From NCBI GenBank assembly GCA_027371625.1, contig DAHXMQ010000235.1, forward strand, positions 1-8,266: DNA of 8,266 nucleotides. The letters are read 5' to 3'. This DNA is from Candidatus Methanoperedentaceae archaeon (GTDB lineage: Archaea > Halobacteriota > Methanosarcinia > Methanosarcinales > Methanoperedenaceae). Below are positions 1-6,665 of the stretch, piece after piece. Within the stretch, counting starts at the first letter, position 1. The number at the start of each line of letters is the position of its first letter. The notes below the pieces were generated by a model. The model made no database searches, was not told the origin of the DNA, and saw only the letters and a list, made by a program, of their open reading frames with translations. The translations under genes were made by a program, and so were the position numbers.

Positions 1-65
1 TCATGACATCTTAACAGAATCCTTTTCGGGTAAAGTATATATATCATGATGATTATCATTATAAT

Positions 66-119
66 TGACGGGCTGGTGTGTACATTTTTTAACTAACCCC
101 ACTCCCTACCCGCCCGTCA
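66..119. repeat. Inverted repeat with 30-nt loop
   Basis: TGACGGGC (66-73) is the exact reverse complement of GCCCGTCA (112-119). After one T/C mismatch, GGT (75-77) also pairs with ACC (108-110), giving 11 pairs in 12 positions. The GC-rich arms stand out in AT-rich DNA. As RNA it could fold into a hairpin, either as a transcript end for an upstream gene or as part of a small RNA. As DNA it could be a protein-binding site. The T6 run lies inside the loop rather than after the stem, so a standard terminator is not clear. Confidence 0.4.
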
Positions 120-150
120 TAAATATTTACCGACCTTCAGGACATAAAGG

Positions 151-160
151 CTTATAAAAG
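151..160 (+). promoter_or_regulatory. TATA box for small-peptide/radical SAM operon
   Basis: CTTATAAAAG matches the archaeal TATA consensus. Its centre is about 34 bases before the ATG at 190. With the usual spacing of 25-27 bases, transcription would start near 181-183, leaving a leader of only about 7-9 bases. No good Shine-Dalgarno sequence is seen before the ATG, which agrees with a nearly leaderless mRNA. Confidence 0.55.
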
Positions 161-174
161 AATAATCTAAATAC

Positions 175-186
175 TCACTTAAGTGA
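175..186. promoter_or_regulatory. 12-bp palindrome at predicted transcription start
   Basis: TCACTTAAGTGA is a perfect palindrome lying over the transcription start predicted from the TATA box at 151-160. This is a common place for an archaeal repressor operator, because a bound protein would block RNA polymerase recruitment. The regulator is not known from this sequence. Confidence 0.35.
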
Positions 187-189
187 TTT

Positions 190-351
190 ATGACAAAAAA
201 AGAAAATAAGCCCTATGTAGCCCTTATTTGCGCTCATTGCGAATTCTTCAAGGAAGATGATGTCGAGCTTGAATGCGCTGCATTTAAGGTTTTAAAAAGT
301 ATGCTTGAGAAAGGAAGGATATCTGAAGAAGAGATAAAGGATGTTTTCTAA
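190..351 (+). CDS. Small Cys-containing protein, candidate RiPP precursor or partner
   Basis: This 53-aa frame runs from ATG to TAA directly after a TATA box. The protein is soluble and highly charged, with no signal peptide or membrane segment. Its main feature is a cluster C14-x2-C17-x11-C29 (the first part reads CAHC), followed by a predicted helix and an acidic tail ending EEEIKDVF. The stop codon lies inside the next gene, so the two overlap by 11 bases (341-351) and are probably translationally coupled. I do not recognise the family with certainty. From memory, methanogens carry short Cys-rich peptides next to peptide-modifying radical SAM proteins, and this would fit, with the cysteines as modification sites. 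It could instead be a small metal-binding accessory protein. The coding call is well supported by position, overlap and composition; the role is inferred. Confidence 0.75.
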   Translation: MTKKENKPYVALICAHCEFFKEDDVELECAAFKVLKSMLEKGRISEEEIKDVF

Positions 352-1507
352 ACCTGTTCTGGCGCCAGGTTATGTGCTTCGAAAACTTGAGGTGCCTTAT
401 GTCTATAACATACCCGATGACCAGTTATACGAACTGGATGAGGAAGCATTCGGATTCCTGAAAAAGTGTAATGGAAGGAATTCTCTTTCAAAGCTGCTTC
501 CGCAAGGTGAGGACAAAGAAATTCTTGAATATATGCTTGATGAGGGGATAATCAGTATGCAGGGAACGAGGAGAATAAAAACCCCAAGCTCACCAATTCC
601 ATCCCTTCGGTATCTTTTATTGAACATCACAAAAAAATGCAATCTTGCATGCAGGCACTGCTATCTTGGAGTTTCGGTCAACACGCACATGGAACCAAGC
701 ACTTTTGAAAAGGCAGTTTCACAGTTCGAGGACATGGGTGGCTTAAAGCTCATGATTTCGGGAGGAGAACCCCTTCTTCACCCCGAATTCTGGAAGCTTA
801 TGGAATTTCTCATATCCTGTGAACTCAGGATAGTACTTCTCTCCAACGGGACTTTGATCGATGAAAAGACAGCCCTGAGACTCTCAGGTTACGTGCATGA
901 AGTACAGGTCAGCATCGATGGTATAAGCTCGCATGACCTGCTGCGTGGAAAAGGTTCTTATGATAAAGCCATGCGCGGGATTTCCAATCTCAAGAACTTC
1001 GATATCCCGGTCTCAATTGCCACGATGATACACAGATACAATGCAGTGGAATTTGAGGAGATGCAGAAGCTTTTTTCTGACCTCGAAGTAGTTTCATGGA
1101 ATGTGGATGTGCCGTGCGTAGCAGGGAATCTCAAGGAAAATATGGATTCTGTCCTTGACGCAAGGGATGCAGCCATGTTTTTAAAGTACGGCTTCGGGGC
1201 AGGGGGGCATGAAAGTTCAGGAGATTACACGTGCGGCTCGCATCTGTGTGCAGTATCGCCCGATGGTAAGGTCAATAAATGCGGGTTTTTTGAGGACGAG
1301 CCTGTGGGGGATGTCAACGACCTCAGGTCTGCATGGGTAGAAATTTGTAAAAATTATCTCTGGACGCTTGACAAACTTGATTGTCATGCTTGCAGGCTTG
1401 TCCGTGAATGCAGAGGAGGATGCAGGTTCAGGGCGAGATTGTACAAAGGAATATTCGCCCCTGACCCTGTTCTATGCCATGCCAACGGTATTATTGAATT
1501 TCTCTGA
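341..1507 (+). CDS. Radical SAM/SPASM protein with N-terminal PqqD-like domain
   Basis: A 388-aa enzyme of the peptide-modifying radical SAM type. Residues about 8-78 resemble a PqqD-like RiPP recognition element: a short beta region, then ELDEEAFGFLKKCNG and a helix ending LDEGII. The radical SAM core begins near 90, with the cluster ligands C100-x3-C104-x2-C107 and the SAM-binding SGGEP at 140-144. The C-terminus has the full seven-cysteine SPASM pattern: C298-x10-G-x4-C314, then C348-x2-C351-x5-C357-x3-C361, then C379. This predicts two auxiliary 4Fe-4S clusters. An extra C303 is also present. SPASM enzymes typically form thioether or carbon-carbon crosslinks in peptides or oxidise active-site residues. 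The gene overlaps the 53-aa frame upstream, the obvious substrate candidate. No clear ribosome site precedes the ATG, which suggests coupling. The cytoplasmic location, the chemistry and the substrate are inferences; the fold assignment is strong. Confidence 0.9.
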   Translation: MFSKPVLAPGYVLRKLEVPYVYNIPDDQLYELDEEAFGFLKKCNGRNSLSKLLPQGEDKEILEYMLDEGIISMQGTRRIKTPSSPIPSLRYLLLNITKKCNLACRHCYLGVSVNTHMEPSTFEKAVSQFEDMGGLKLMISGGEPLLHPEFWKLMEFLISCELRIVLLSNGTLIDEKTALRLSGYVHEVQVSIDGISSHDLLRGKGSYDKAMRGISNLKNFDIPVSIATMIHRYNAVEFEEMQKLFSDLEVVSWNVDVPCVAGNLKENMDSVLDARDAAMFLKYGFGAGGHESSGDYTCGSHLCAVSPDGKVNKCGFFEDEPVGDVNDLRSAWVEICKNYLWTLDKLDCHACRLVRECRGGCRFRARLYKGIFAPDPVLCHANGIIEFL

Positions 1508-1512
1508 TGTTA

Positions 1513-2115
1513 TCAAACAGGTTTTGCCAGTTCGATCTCCGGGAACATCCTTTTTGTTTTCATAAACTCCCGTGCCTTTTTAATCGCTGTGGCATAGACA
1601 AACATCCATCCTTCATTAATTAAAATAGTGGCATCGCGTATGGTTTCCTTGCTCAGGCTCCCAGCCCCGAGTTCCATCAGGAGCTGGATTGTAGCCATAC
1701 ATGCTGCTGAATATTCATCCATATCCTTTGATTCTGTGGCGATATCGTGCAGCAGCATCTTGAACAGGCTTCTGAATTTATTGGAGGGGATGTATTGTTT
1801 CTCCCCTGCCTTTACGAGAACATTGATTTCAACAAGGTCGCTGATGAGTTTGTTGGTTTTATCCTCTTTCCAGTATTCCATCGGGTAATCCGTGAGCTCA
1901 TACTGTGCCCAGAGGTCTCTCAGGATTTCTTCTATCTCATCCTTATGTTCAACCCGCCGCAAAGCATATTCTGAGGATTTTAATTCGGGTACTGTCGCTA
2001 TATAAATCCTTAAAAGGTTTCTCAGCTTTTCACCATCAACCCCTTCGACTATTTTCAAATTTTGTAGTATCTTGTATTCTATGTCGCTCAGGGTTACTGT
2101 CAACTCTTTTGGCAT
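1513..2115 (-). CDS. Hypothetical protein with ribbon-helix-helix-like N-terminus
   Basis: I do not recognise this 200-aa family. Residues 1-42 read like a ribbon-helix-helix DNA-binding unit: a strand (ELTVTLS), a helix starting DIEYKIL, a short turn at VEGVDG and a second helix (EKLRNLLRIYIA). The rest is mostly helical and charged. A segment near 88-118 (from KLISDLVEINVLV to SNKFRSLF) could be a small winged-helix or tetrameric helical module. There is no signal peptide, membrane segment or Cys motif. The ATG is preceded by GGGTG at 2120-2124, four bases away. The gene lies 71 bases downstream of the V4R gene on the same strand and may share its transcript. It ends only five bases from the convergent radical SAM gene. 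A transcription-regulator role is plausible but inferred. Confidence 0.8.
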   Translation of the reverse strand: MPKELTVTLSDIEYKILQNLKIVEGVDGEKLRNLLRIYIATVPELKSSEYALRRVEHKDEIEEILRDLWAQYELTDYPMEYWKEDKTNKLISDLVEINVLVKAGEKQYIPSNKFRSLFKMLLHDIATESKDMDEYSAACMATIQLLMELGAGSLSKETIRDATILINEGWMFVYATAIKKAREFMKTKRMFPEIELAKPV

Positions 2116-2186
2116 TCAACACCCTTAGAATAAAAACCCGATTGAAGTGGTAACTCTATTCTCATCGAGGCAGCGTGTATTATTTT

Positions 2187-2564
2187 TCATTCGACCAGCT
2201 CCGCCACGAACGTGCACCTGCTCCCCCCTTCAACAACGCATTCTGCCCCTTTTTTGCAGTAAAACCTTGGGTCAATGTGCTTTCTCGCCAGTCCCCCGAA
2301 GAAACCTCTTAGTAAATCGCAGTATTTGCATCTATTCCCTGCGAGGGGCAAGCCTTTAACATGAAATGTAACTTTTTTGTCGGATATTTCTATGGCTGCC
2401 GTGATACCGTCTTTTTCAAATTCCTTGTTAATGTCCTCGATTTTGAGGGTTTTGGTATTCATTGCAGCCTGTTCGCCTGCTTCGAACATCAGCACGGAGT
2501 TGGCAGCTTCTGTCACGATGTTATTACACACATCGATATAGGATTCCAAAAATTTCTTGAACAA
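2187..2564 (-). CDS. V4R-domain protein (4-vinyl reductase-like ligand-binding fold)
   Basis: This 125-aa protein is nearly all V4R domain. It has an N-terminal helix (ESYIDVCNNIVTEAANSVLMFEAG), a central beta region, the motif C79-x2-C82-DLLRGFFGGLA, and the closing pattern C109-VVEGGSRC117-TF typical of the family. C103 adds to a possible metal or ligand site. V4R proteins in archaea are predicted small-molecule or hydrocarbon sensors; this one has no fused output domain. The start is uncertain. The frame opens at TTG (2562-2564) immediately after an in-frame TGA. An ATG at 2566-2568 lies in another frame, and removing one base from the A5 run at 2548-2552 would join that ATG to the domain. 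A strong TATA box lies just upstream (2581-2592). The 200-aa gene follows on the same strand. Confidence 0.8.
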   Translation of the reverse strand: MFKKFLESYIDVCNNIVTEAANSVLMFEAGEQAAMNTKTLKIEDINKEFEKDGITAAIEISDKKVTFHVKGLPLAGNRCKYCDLLRGFFGGLARKHIDPRFYCKKGAECVVEGGSRCTFVAELVE

Positions 2565-2580
2565 TCATTCACGACCTTTA

Positions 2581-2592
2581 TTTATATATAAA
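2581..2592 (-). promoter_or_regulatory. TATA box upstream of V4R gene
   Basis: TTTATATATAAA is a perfect 12-bp AT palindrome and a strong archaeal TATA match. It lies between the end of pyrH and the V4R start, showing that the V4R gene probably has its own promoter and is not only read through from pyrH. The predicted transcription start, about 25 bases away on the minus strand, falls near 2561-2563, right at the proposed TTG start. That would leave essentially no leader. Confidence 0.5.
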
Positions 2593-2656
2593 GTCGAATT
2601 GCATGTGTATTAAGGCTTTCTCCGGCGGTTACTTTTCTGGGCGCATGGGAGTCACA

Positions 2657-3331
2657 TTACTTCTCAATCACCGTCCCCTTGTGCTTCCCGCCCACCGCGT
2701 CCATGATATTCCTCGGATTCTCGCCGTTCAAAACAATGGTTTTTATATTGCTCCTCTCTATCACCTTTGCAGCCAGCAAATCTATCGGCGAGTTCGCGCC
2801 CGCAACCATCTCGGTCTTCATCACCACCTCTATAAGCTGCTTCGGCGTCATAGTCTCGAACTTCTTTGCTCCCTTGTTCTTCCTCGGGTCGCTCGTATAT
2901 ACGCCGTCGATTGAGGTGGCATTGATGAGAAGCTCTGCGCCAACGTATTCTGCAAGGATTGCAGCCACAGCATCCGTGGTATGCCCCGGTGATACGCCCC
3001 CCATCACAACAATCTTACCGCCGAGGCTTGCTCTCTTTGCCTGCTTATATTCCAGCGGAGGCTCATGGTACGCTAACTCACCAAAGGCGGCGATTAGCAG
3101 CCTTGCATTGAGGCGCGTGAGTTCAATGCCGATGAGGTCACAGGTTGCCTCGTCAGCTCCGAGTTTACGAGCTACGCTTATGTAATTACGGGCAGCCTGA
3201 CCGCCGCCTGTTACAATAAAAAGAGTGTTTTTCTCTGAAAGCTCCTTCAATGCCGATGCATAGCTTTTAAACTTCTCCGGAAGCAATTCGCGTGCAAGCA
3301 CCGACCCGCCTACCGATATTACGATTTTCAT
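2657..3331 (-). CDS. pyrH: UMP kinase, archaeal type
   Basis: UMP kinase phosphorylates UMP to UDP with ATP in pyrimidine nucleotide synthesis, in the cytosol. The 224-aa length from the chosen ATG matches archaeal members of the amino-acid-kinase fold. Visible motifs, numbered from that ATG, are the N-terminal MKIVISVGGS with the glycine-rich phosphate-binding loop (8-10), VTGGGQAARNY (40-50), the substrate-site helix DLIGIELTRLNARLL (65-79), GVSPGHTTDA (112-121) and the nucleotide-binding NATSIDGVYTSDPR (137-150). The frame stays open for seven codons upstream to a TTG at 3350-3352. The ATG at 3329-3331 is preferred because the family begins directly with MKIV-like strands. The gene is divergent from the DUF4010 gene. 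Its promoter candidates lie at 3352-3375. Confidence 0.95.
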   Translation of the reverse strand: MKIVISVGGSVLARELLPEKFKSYASALKELSEKNTLFIVTGGGQAARNYISVARKLGADEATCDLIGIELTRLNARLLIAAFGELAYHEPPLEYKQAKRASLGGKIVVMGGVSPGHTTDAVAAILAEYVGAELLINATSIDGVYTSDPRKNKGAKKFETMTPKQLIEVVMKTEMVAGANSPIDLLAAKVIERSNIKTIVLNGENPRNIMDAVGGKHKGTVIEK

Positions 3332-3351
3332 GATTTCTGTAATGTTCTCCA

Positions 3352-3375
3352 ATAATATTATCTTTTTTATTTATG
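3352..3375 (-). promoter_or_regulatory. Candidate pyrH promoter elements
   Basis: Two AT-rich elements lie upstream of the pyrH ATG on the minus strand. ATAATATTAT (3352-3361) is centred about 25 bases from the start and would give a leaderless mRNA. CATAAATAAAAAAG (about 3362-3375) would give a leader of about 12 bases. A GGAG lies 15 bases before the ATG, too far to be a convincing ribosome site. I cannot choose between the two elements. Confidence 0.35.
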
Positions 3376-3395
3376 AATATATGAAAGAACATAAG

Positions 3396-3407
3396 TATTT
3401 AAAAAAG
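3396..3407 (+). promoter_or_regulatory. TATA box for DUF4010 gene
   Basis: TATTTAAAAAAG fits the archaeal TATA consensus and is centred about 25 bases before the ATG at 3427, so transcription would start close to the start codon. GGATGG (3414-3419), seven bases before the ATG, could serve as a weak ribosome site if transcription begins earlier. The element shares the 95-base divergent region with pyrH. Confidence 0.5.
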
Positions 3408-3426
3408 TATTAAGGATGGACTATTA

Positions 3427-4722
3427 ATGATCGAGCTGGTACCGCAATTTGATAATACGGGAGTCAACATCGTTTTTTTGCAAAAATTAGCCCTTGCTGC
3501 GCTCATTGGTATTCTCATAGGCATAGAAAGAGAACACAGGCGTCCTGAAGCAGTGGAGTTGATTGCCGGGGTTCGTTCGTTTACGATTGCAAGCATCGCG
3601 GGAATGATTTCCTCGTATCTGGCACAGATTATCAATTCAGGAATTCTGCTGATTTCTCTTGCTTTTTTTGCGGTGATATCGGTGGTATATGTTTATATAA
3701 AAAATGTGACCTTAAAGCATCCGGGCATAACCGGCCCGATTGCTTTTTATTGCACCTTCCTTCTTGGCGTACTTATAAGCTATGAGCAATACCTTATCGC
3801 CATAGTGGGTGCTGTTGTTATAACCCTGCTGCTTGCCGAGAAGCGTCCACTGCATTCGTTTGCAACCAATCTGACAGACGATGAGATTTTAAGTGCCACC
3901 CGTTTCCTTGCTGTTGTTTTCATACTCTACCCCATAACCCCGAATGAATTGTTCCTGGGTGTCATCAATCCCAGAACAATTCTCCTGATTGTGATAATAG
4001 TGGCTACATTGAGCTTCATAAGCTTTGTCGCCATGAAAAAAATGGGGACAAAACAAGGTATCCCATTATCAGGAATGCTGGGCGGGCTTGTGAACAGCGA
4101 GGCAACAACCGGCGCCCTCGCCGCAATGGCAAAAAAAAGAAGCGAACTCATCGAATCCAGTTTTGTTGGGATAATATTGTCCAATGCTGCAATGCTGATC
4201 AGGAACCTTGTCATAGCTTTTGTAGTTGACCCCAGTGGCAGGGTGCTTTATCTCATGGCTCTGCCACAGTTTATACTGACCCTGTTTGCAGTTGCTGCGG
4301 TCGTTAAATCAAGAAACATAACACCCGTTAGCGGAACCATACAACTGCAGTCGCCGTTTGCACTCTCCCCTGCAATAAAATTCGCCTTCGGTTTTACGGC
4401 ATTATCAGTTGCTTCAAGATTCGCAAACATCTGGGCTGGTGCTGCCGGGGTTTATGCAACAGCGCTCGGTGGATTTATCAGCAGCGCTGTAGTAACGGCA
4501 TCAGCGGCTGCGCTTGCAGTCAGCGGCAATATCTCATACAGCACGGCTGCGATAACGGCAGTCCTTGCAAGCATAATAACTACGGGGAATAAGATGCTGC
4601 TCGTGAAATGGTCAGGTCCGCCTGAGCTTTCCGGAATGATAAACAGAACCTTTGCACGTTTCATAATTTTCGGCGCTGTAGTTCTCATTATCTGGGGATT
4701 TTTCATAAACTATGCTTATTAG
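3427..4722 (+). CDS. MgtC/SapB-DUF4010 family integral membrane protein
   Basis: A 431-aa, very hydrophobic protein with roughly twelve or thirteen membrane segments (for example about 16-34, 53-69, 72-91, 120-137, 184-201, 245-265, 272-295, 335-355 and 408-428). The N-terminal part, about residues 19-140, has the MgtC/SapB signature: LIGILIGIEREHRRP at 26-40 and AGVRSFTIASIAGM at 47-60. The C-terminal part is DUF4010, with GMLGGLVNSEATTGALAAM (216-234) and SNAAMLIRNLVIA (252-264). The fused arrangement is a known family in bacteria and archaea. Bacterial MgtC affects virulence and magnesium/phosphate homeostasis, but the function of the DUF4010 fusion is not established, so no transport substrate is claimed. 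The next gene starts 21 bases downstream on the same strand and is probably co-transcribed. Confidence 0.9.
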   Translation: MIELVPQFDNTGVNIVFLQKLALAALIGILIGIEREHRRPEAVELIAGVRSFTIASIAGMISSYLAQIINSGILLISLAFFAVISVVYVYIKNVTLKHPGITGPIAFYCTFLLGVLISYEQYLIAIVGAVVITLLLAEKRPLHSFATNLTDDEILSATRFLAVVFILYPITPNELFLGVINPRTILLIVIIVATLSFISFVAMKKMGTKQGIPLSGMLGGLVNSEATTGALAAMAKKRSELIESSFVGIILSNAAMLIRNLVIAFVVDPSGRVLYLMALPQFILTLFAVAAVVKSRNITPVSGTIQLQSPFALSPAIKFAFGFTALSVASRFANIWAGAAGVYATALGGFISSAVVTASAAALAVSGNISYSTAAITAVLASIITTGNKMLLVKWSGPPELSGMINRTFARFIIFGAVVLIIWGFFINYAY

Positions 4723-4743
4723 TCAGTAAAACAATTATTCTAT

Positions 4744-5574
4744 ATGTTTGACCAGATAAGCACAACGGATATTCTTATCCTGCTTGCAATATTGTTTTTT
4801 CTATACCTGATGATGTATCCGCAGTTCCAGTTGCGTGCGGCACGGAGAAAGAGGCTTTCTAAGATTCGTGAAATGGAGGAAAAATGGGGCACAAAGGTAA
4901 TGACCATGATACACAGGAAGGAAGCAATATCCATGCTCGGCTTGCCTGTCTATCAATACATAGACGTGGAAGATGCAGAAGAAGTATTAAGAGGCATCCG
5001 CGAGGCAAAGGATAAGCCCATCGACCTAATCCTCCATACGCCGGGGGGACAGTTGCATGCCTCGATGCAGATAGCGCGTGCATTAAAAAACCACAATGCT
5101 AAAACCCGCGTATTTGTTCCACACTATTCGATGTCAGGCGGGACGATAATAGCCCTTGCGGCTGGGGAAATTATAATGGATAAGGATGCATCCCTTGGCC
5201 CCATAGACCCGCAGGTCGGCGATTTCCTGCGCGGCGTGTTTCCAGCGCCTTCATGGATTCATGTTGCAAGGAAAAAGGGACTTGAGGCAGATGATACGAC
5301 TCTTGTTATAAGCGATCTCTCAGAGAAAGCATTGAACTTCACAAGAGAACTTGCAAATGAATTGCTCGACGATAAATTCGAGGACAAGGAAAAGCAAAAG
5401 CAGGTGGTGGAGAAACTTACTGGTGGCGAGATGGTGCATGCCCAGCTTATTTCAGCAAAGGATGCAAAAGCTCTTGGGCTGCCTGTTTCCACGGAATTAC
5501 CCCCTGAAATCCATGAATTCATGAAATGCTATCGGTCGGTCAGGCCAAGCGTTGAATATATCACGCAGGGATAA
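4744..5574 (+). CDS. Membrane-anchored SDH-family Clp-fold serine protease
   Basis: This 276-aa protein has one N-terminal membrane helix (about 9-25), followed by a basic stretch (RAARRKR), so the catalytic part probably faces the cytoplasm. The body matches the serine dehydrogenase proteinase family (PF01972), a relative of ClpP and SppA. Features are LILHTPGGQLHAS (95-107), supplying the oxyanion-hole glycines, and PHYSMSGGT (126-134), with S131 as predicted nucleophile. The conserved DASLGPIDPQ follows at 148-157. A helical insert with many Lys and Glu residues (about 193-226) precedes the C-terminal GEMVHAQLISAKDAKALGLP, typical of the fold. The partner base or lysine cannot be assigned by eye; H173, K177 and K178 are candidates. 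No clear ribosome site precedes the ATG. The 3' end overlaps the convergent gene by 14 bases. The natural substrate is unknown, and no NfeD or stomatin partner is adjacent. Confidence 0.88.
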   Translation: MFDQISTTDILILLAILFFLYLMMYPQFQLRAARRKRLSKIREMEEKWGTKVMTMIHRKEAISMLGLPVYQYIDVEDAEEVLRGIREAKDKPIDLILHTPGGQLHASMQIARALKNHNAKTRVFVPHYSMSGGTIIALAAGEIIMDKDASLGPIDPQVGDFLRGVFPAPSWIHVARKKGLEADDTTLVISDLSEKALNFTRELANELLDDKFEDKEKQKQVVEKLTGGEMVHAQLISAKDAKALGLPVSTELPPEIHEFMKCYRSVRPSVEYITQG

Positions 5575-6646
5575 GAACCGCGCTTGGAGCGCTGAATCTT
5601 TCAGGTTTTTTTCGCCCGAGGATATCTAGGGCGTTTTCATAGTTACTCTGCATTATCCTGTTCTTCTGCACAAACAGTTTCATTTTATCAAGCAATGTCG
5701 TAATATTGATATCTACAATGGTAATGCCAAGTCGAGATAATTCTTTTTCTTTTTTTAAGGAATTCGAAAGGGCAGAATAATGCATGGGTGTGCAGAATAT
5801 CACAACATCTTCACAATCTGACTGAACTTTCAGAAGGTTTAAACCCTCGATTATATTCGAGAGTTTTATTTCATCCTCTCTCATCTTATAGTCCAGAAAT
5901 TTCTCGTATGATGATACAAACTCAAGCGCATGTTTTCTTAAGCTTTTGACGACATAGTGCCTGATTTTAAATTTGAGAAATCGCCCAAGCCTGATTAAAA
6001 GCTCGGTGTAGAATCTCTCTGTCTCCTCGTATGAAACAGCCGCTCTCCTTACCTGCATCTGACTGTACCAGAGGTGTTTTGGGGATTCGCGAAGCGACGT
6101 TATCTCGTTAACAACTCGTGCTATTTTCAGCAAAAATTCATCGTCTTTCTCAAGGATATTATCGTAAACAGGAATAACTTCCTGCCGTGTTTTGATATCA
6201 GTACCATAAAAAATAATGCTTGAAGGAAGGTGTTCCCTGTTTTCGATCAGCCTTATATTCCTGTCGATAATTCCTTCGATATAGATACAATAGAGCGCCC
6301 CTGAAGCTTCTTCCGTACCGGATACCAGATAATATTCTGACCAGAACTCGGAAGGTGATATCTCTCTTTTATTGTACCTGTTCTCGAGCTCAACAAAGTC
6401 AACCGGTATATCGAGAAAAACAACCTGAGGTTCGATGATATCGAGCAGGCGCAGAATCTCGCTGTGAACCGAATCGATACTTTTCAAAACGTGCTGAGAA
6501 CTCTCGGGAAAAAATCTGTCAAGTTTGAAAGGATATTCAAGATGGGTGGCGAGTGCACGGTCGTCAAGTTTATTGAGCCAGTCCCTGACTGCAACATCAT
6601 GAACATCGAATAGGCTTATAATTGGAATCAGGAATAACTTAGCCAT
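5561..6646 (-). CDS. Hypothetical 361-aa protein, faintly TraB-like
   Basis: I do not recognise this gene firmly. The protein is soluble, with no signal peptide or membrane helix, and rich in Glu, Lys, Leu and Ile. Two regions recall the TraB/PrgY/GumN fold. Residues 57-90 show a helix containing HSEILRLLDIIEPQVVFLDI followed by VDFVELENR, like the family's 'Pd.v..El..R' segment. Near 280-300, VVIFCTPMHYSALSNSLKKE resembles the late VGxxH segment. The classic N-terminal GT.H motif is not evident: MAKLFLIPIISLFDVHDVAV keeps only H16. The relationship may therefore be remote or false. The ATG at 6646 is supported by a TATA box (6666-6676) placed for a leaderless mRNA. The 3' end overlaps the convergent protease gene by 14 bases. 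Coding status is secure from length and codon pattern; function is unknown. Confidence 0.8.
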   Translation of the reverse strand: MAKLFLIPIISLFDVHDVAVRDWLNKLDDRALATHLEYPFKLDRFFPESSQHVLKSIDSVHSEILRLLDIIEPQVVFLDIPVDFVELENRYNKREISPSEFWSEYYLVSGTEEASGALYCIYIEGIIDRNIRLIENREHLPSSIIFYGTDIKTRQEVIPVYDNILEKDDEFLLKIARVVNEITSLRESPKHLWYSQMQVRRAAVSYEETERFYTELLIRLGRFLKFKIRHYVVKSLRKHALEFVSSYEKFLDYKMREDEIKLSNIIEGLNLLKVQSDCEDVVIFCTPMHYSALSNSLKKEKELSRLGITIVDINITTLLDKMKLFVQKNRIMQSNYENALDILGRKKPERFSAPSAVLIPA

Positions 6647-6665
6647 CAGTAAGATATTGTTGTGC

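Larger units (their letters stand above)
1..189. other. Gene-free leader region
   Basis: No convincing coding frame was found on either strand. The longest ATG frame I saw is 16 codons, beginning near position 47. The region contains an AT-rich stretch with a TATA-like run (about 35-44), an odd palindrome ATGAT-T-ATCAT (49-59), an inverted repeat (66-77 with 108-119), a T6 run (85-90), a TATA box (151-160) and a 12-bp palindrome (175-186). It probably carries the end signals of an unseen upstream gene and the control region of the peptide/radical SAM operon. Confidence 0.5.

Noticed and set aside
47..97. A 16-codon ATG frame beginning MMIIIIIDG
   Set aside because: It is very short and low in complexity, lies only a few bases after a TATA-like run, and has no ribosome site. 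Nothing supports translation.
2679..3185. Long open frame opposite pyrH on the plus strand
   Set aside because: It is antisense to a clear UMP kinase, its translation has no recognisable domain, and it arises from the codon pattern of the real gene.
3332..3352. Seven-codon upstream extension of pyrH from a TTG
   Set aside because: UMP kinases begin with the MKIV-like first strand; the extension adds no family sequence and uses a weak start codon.
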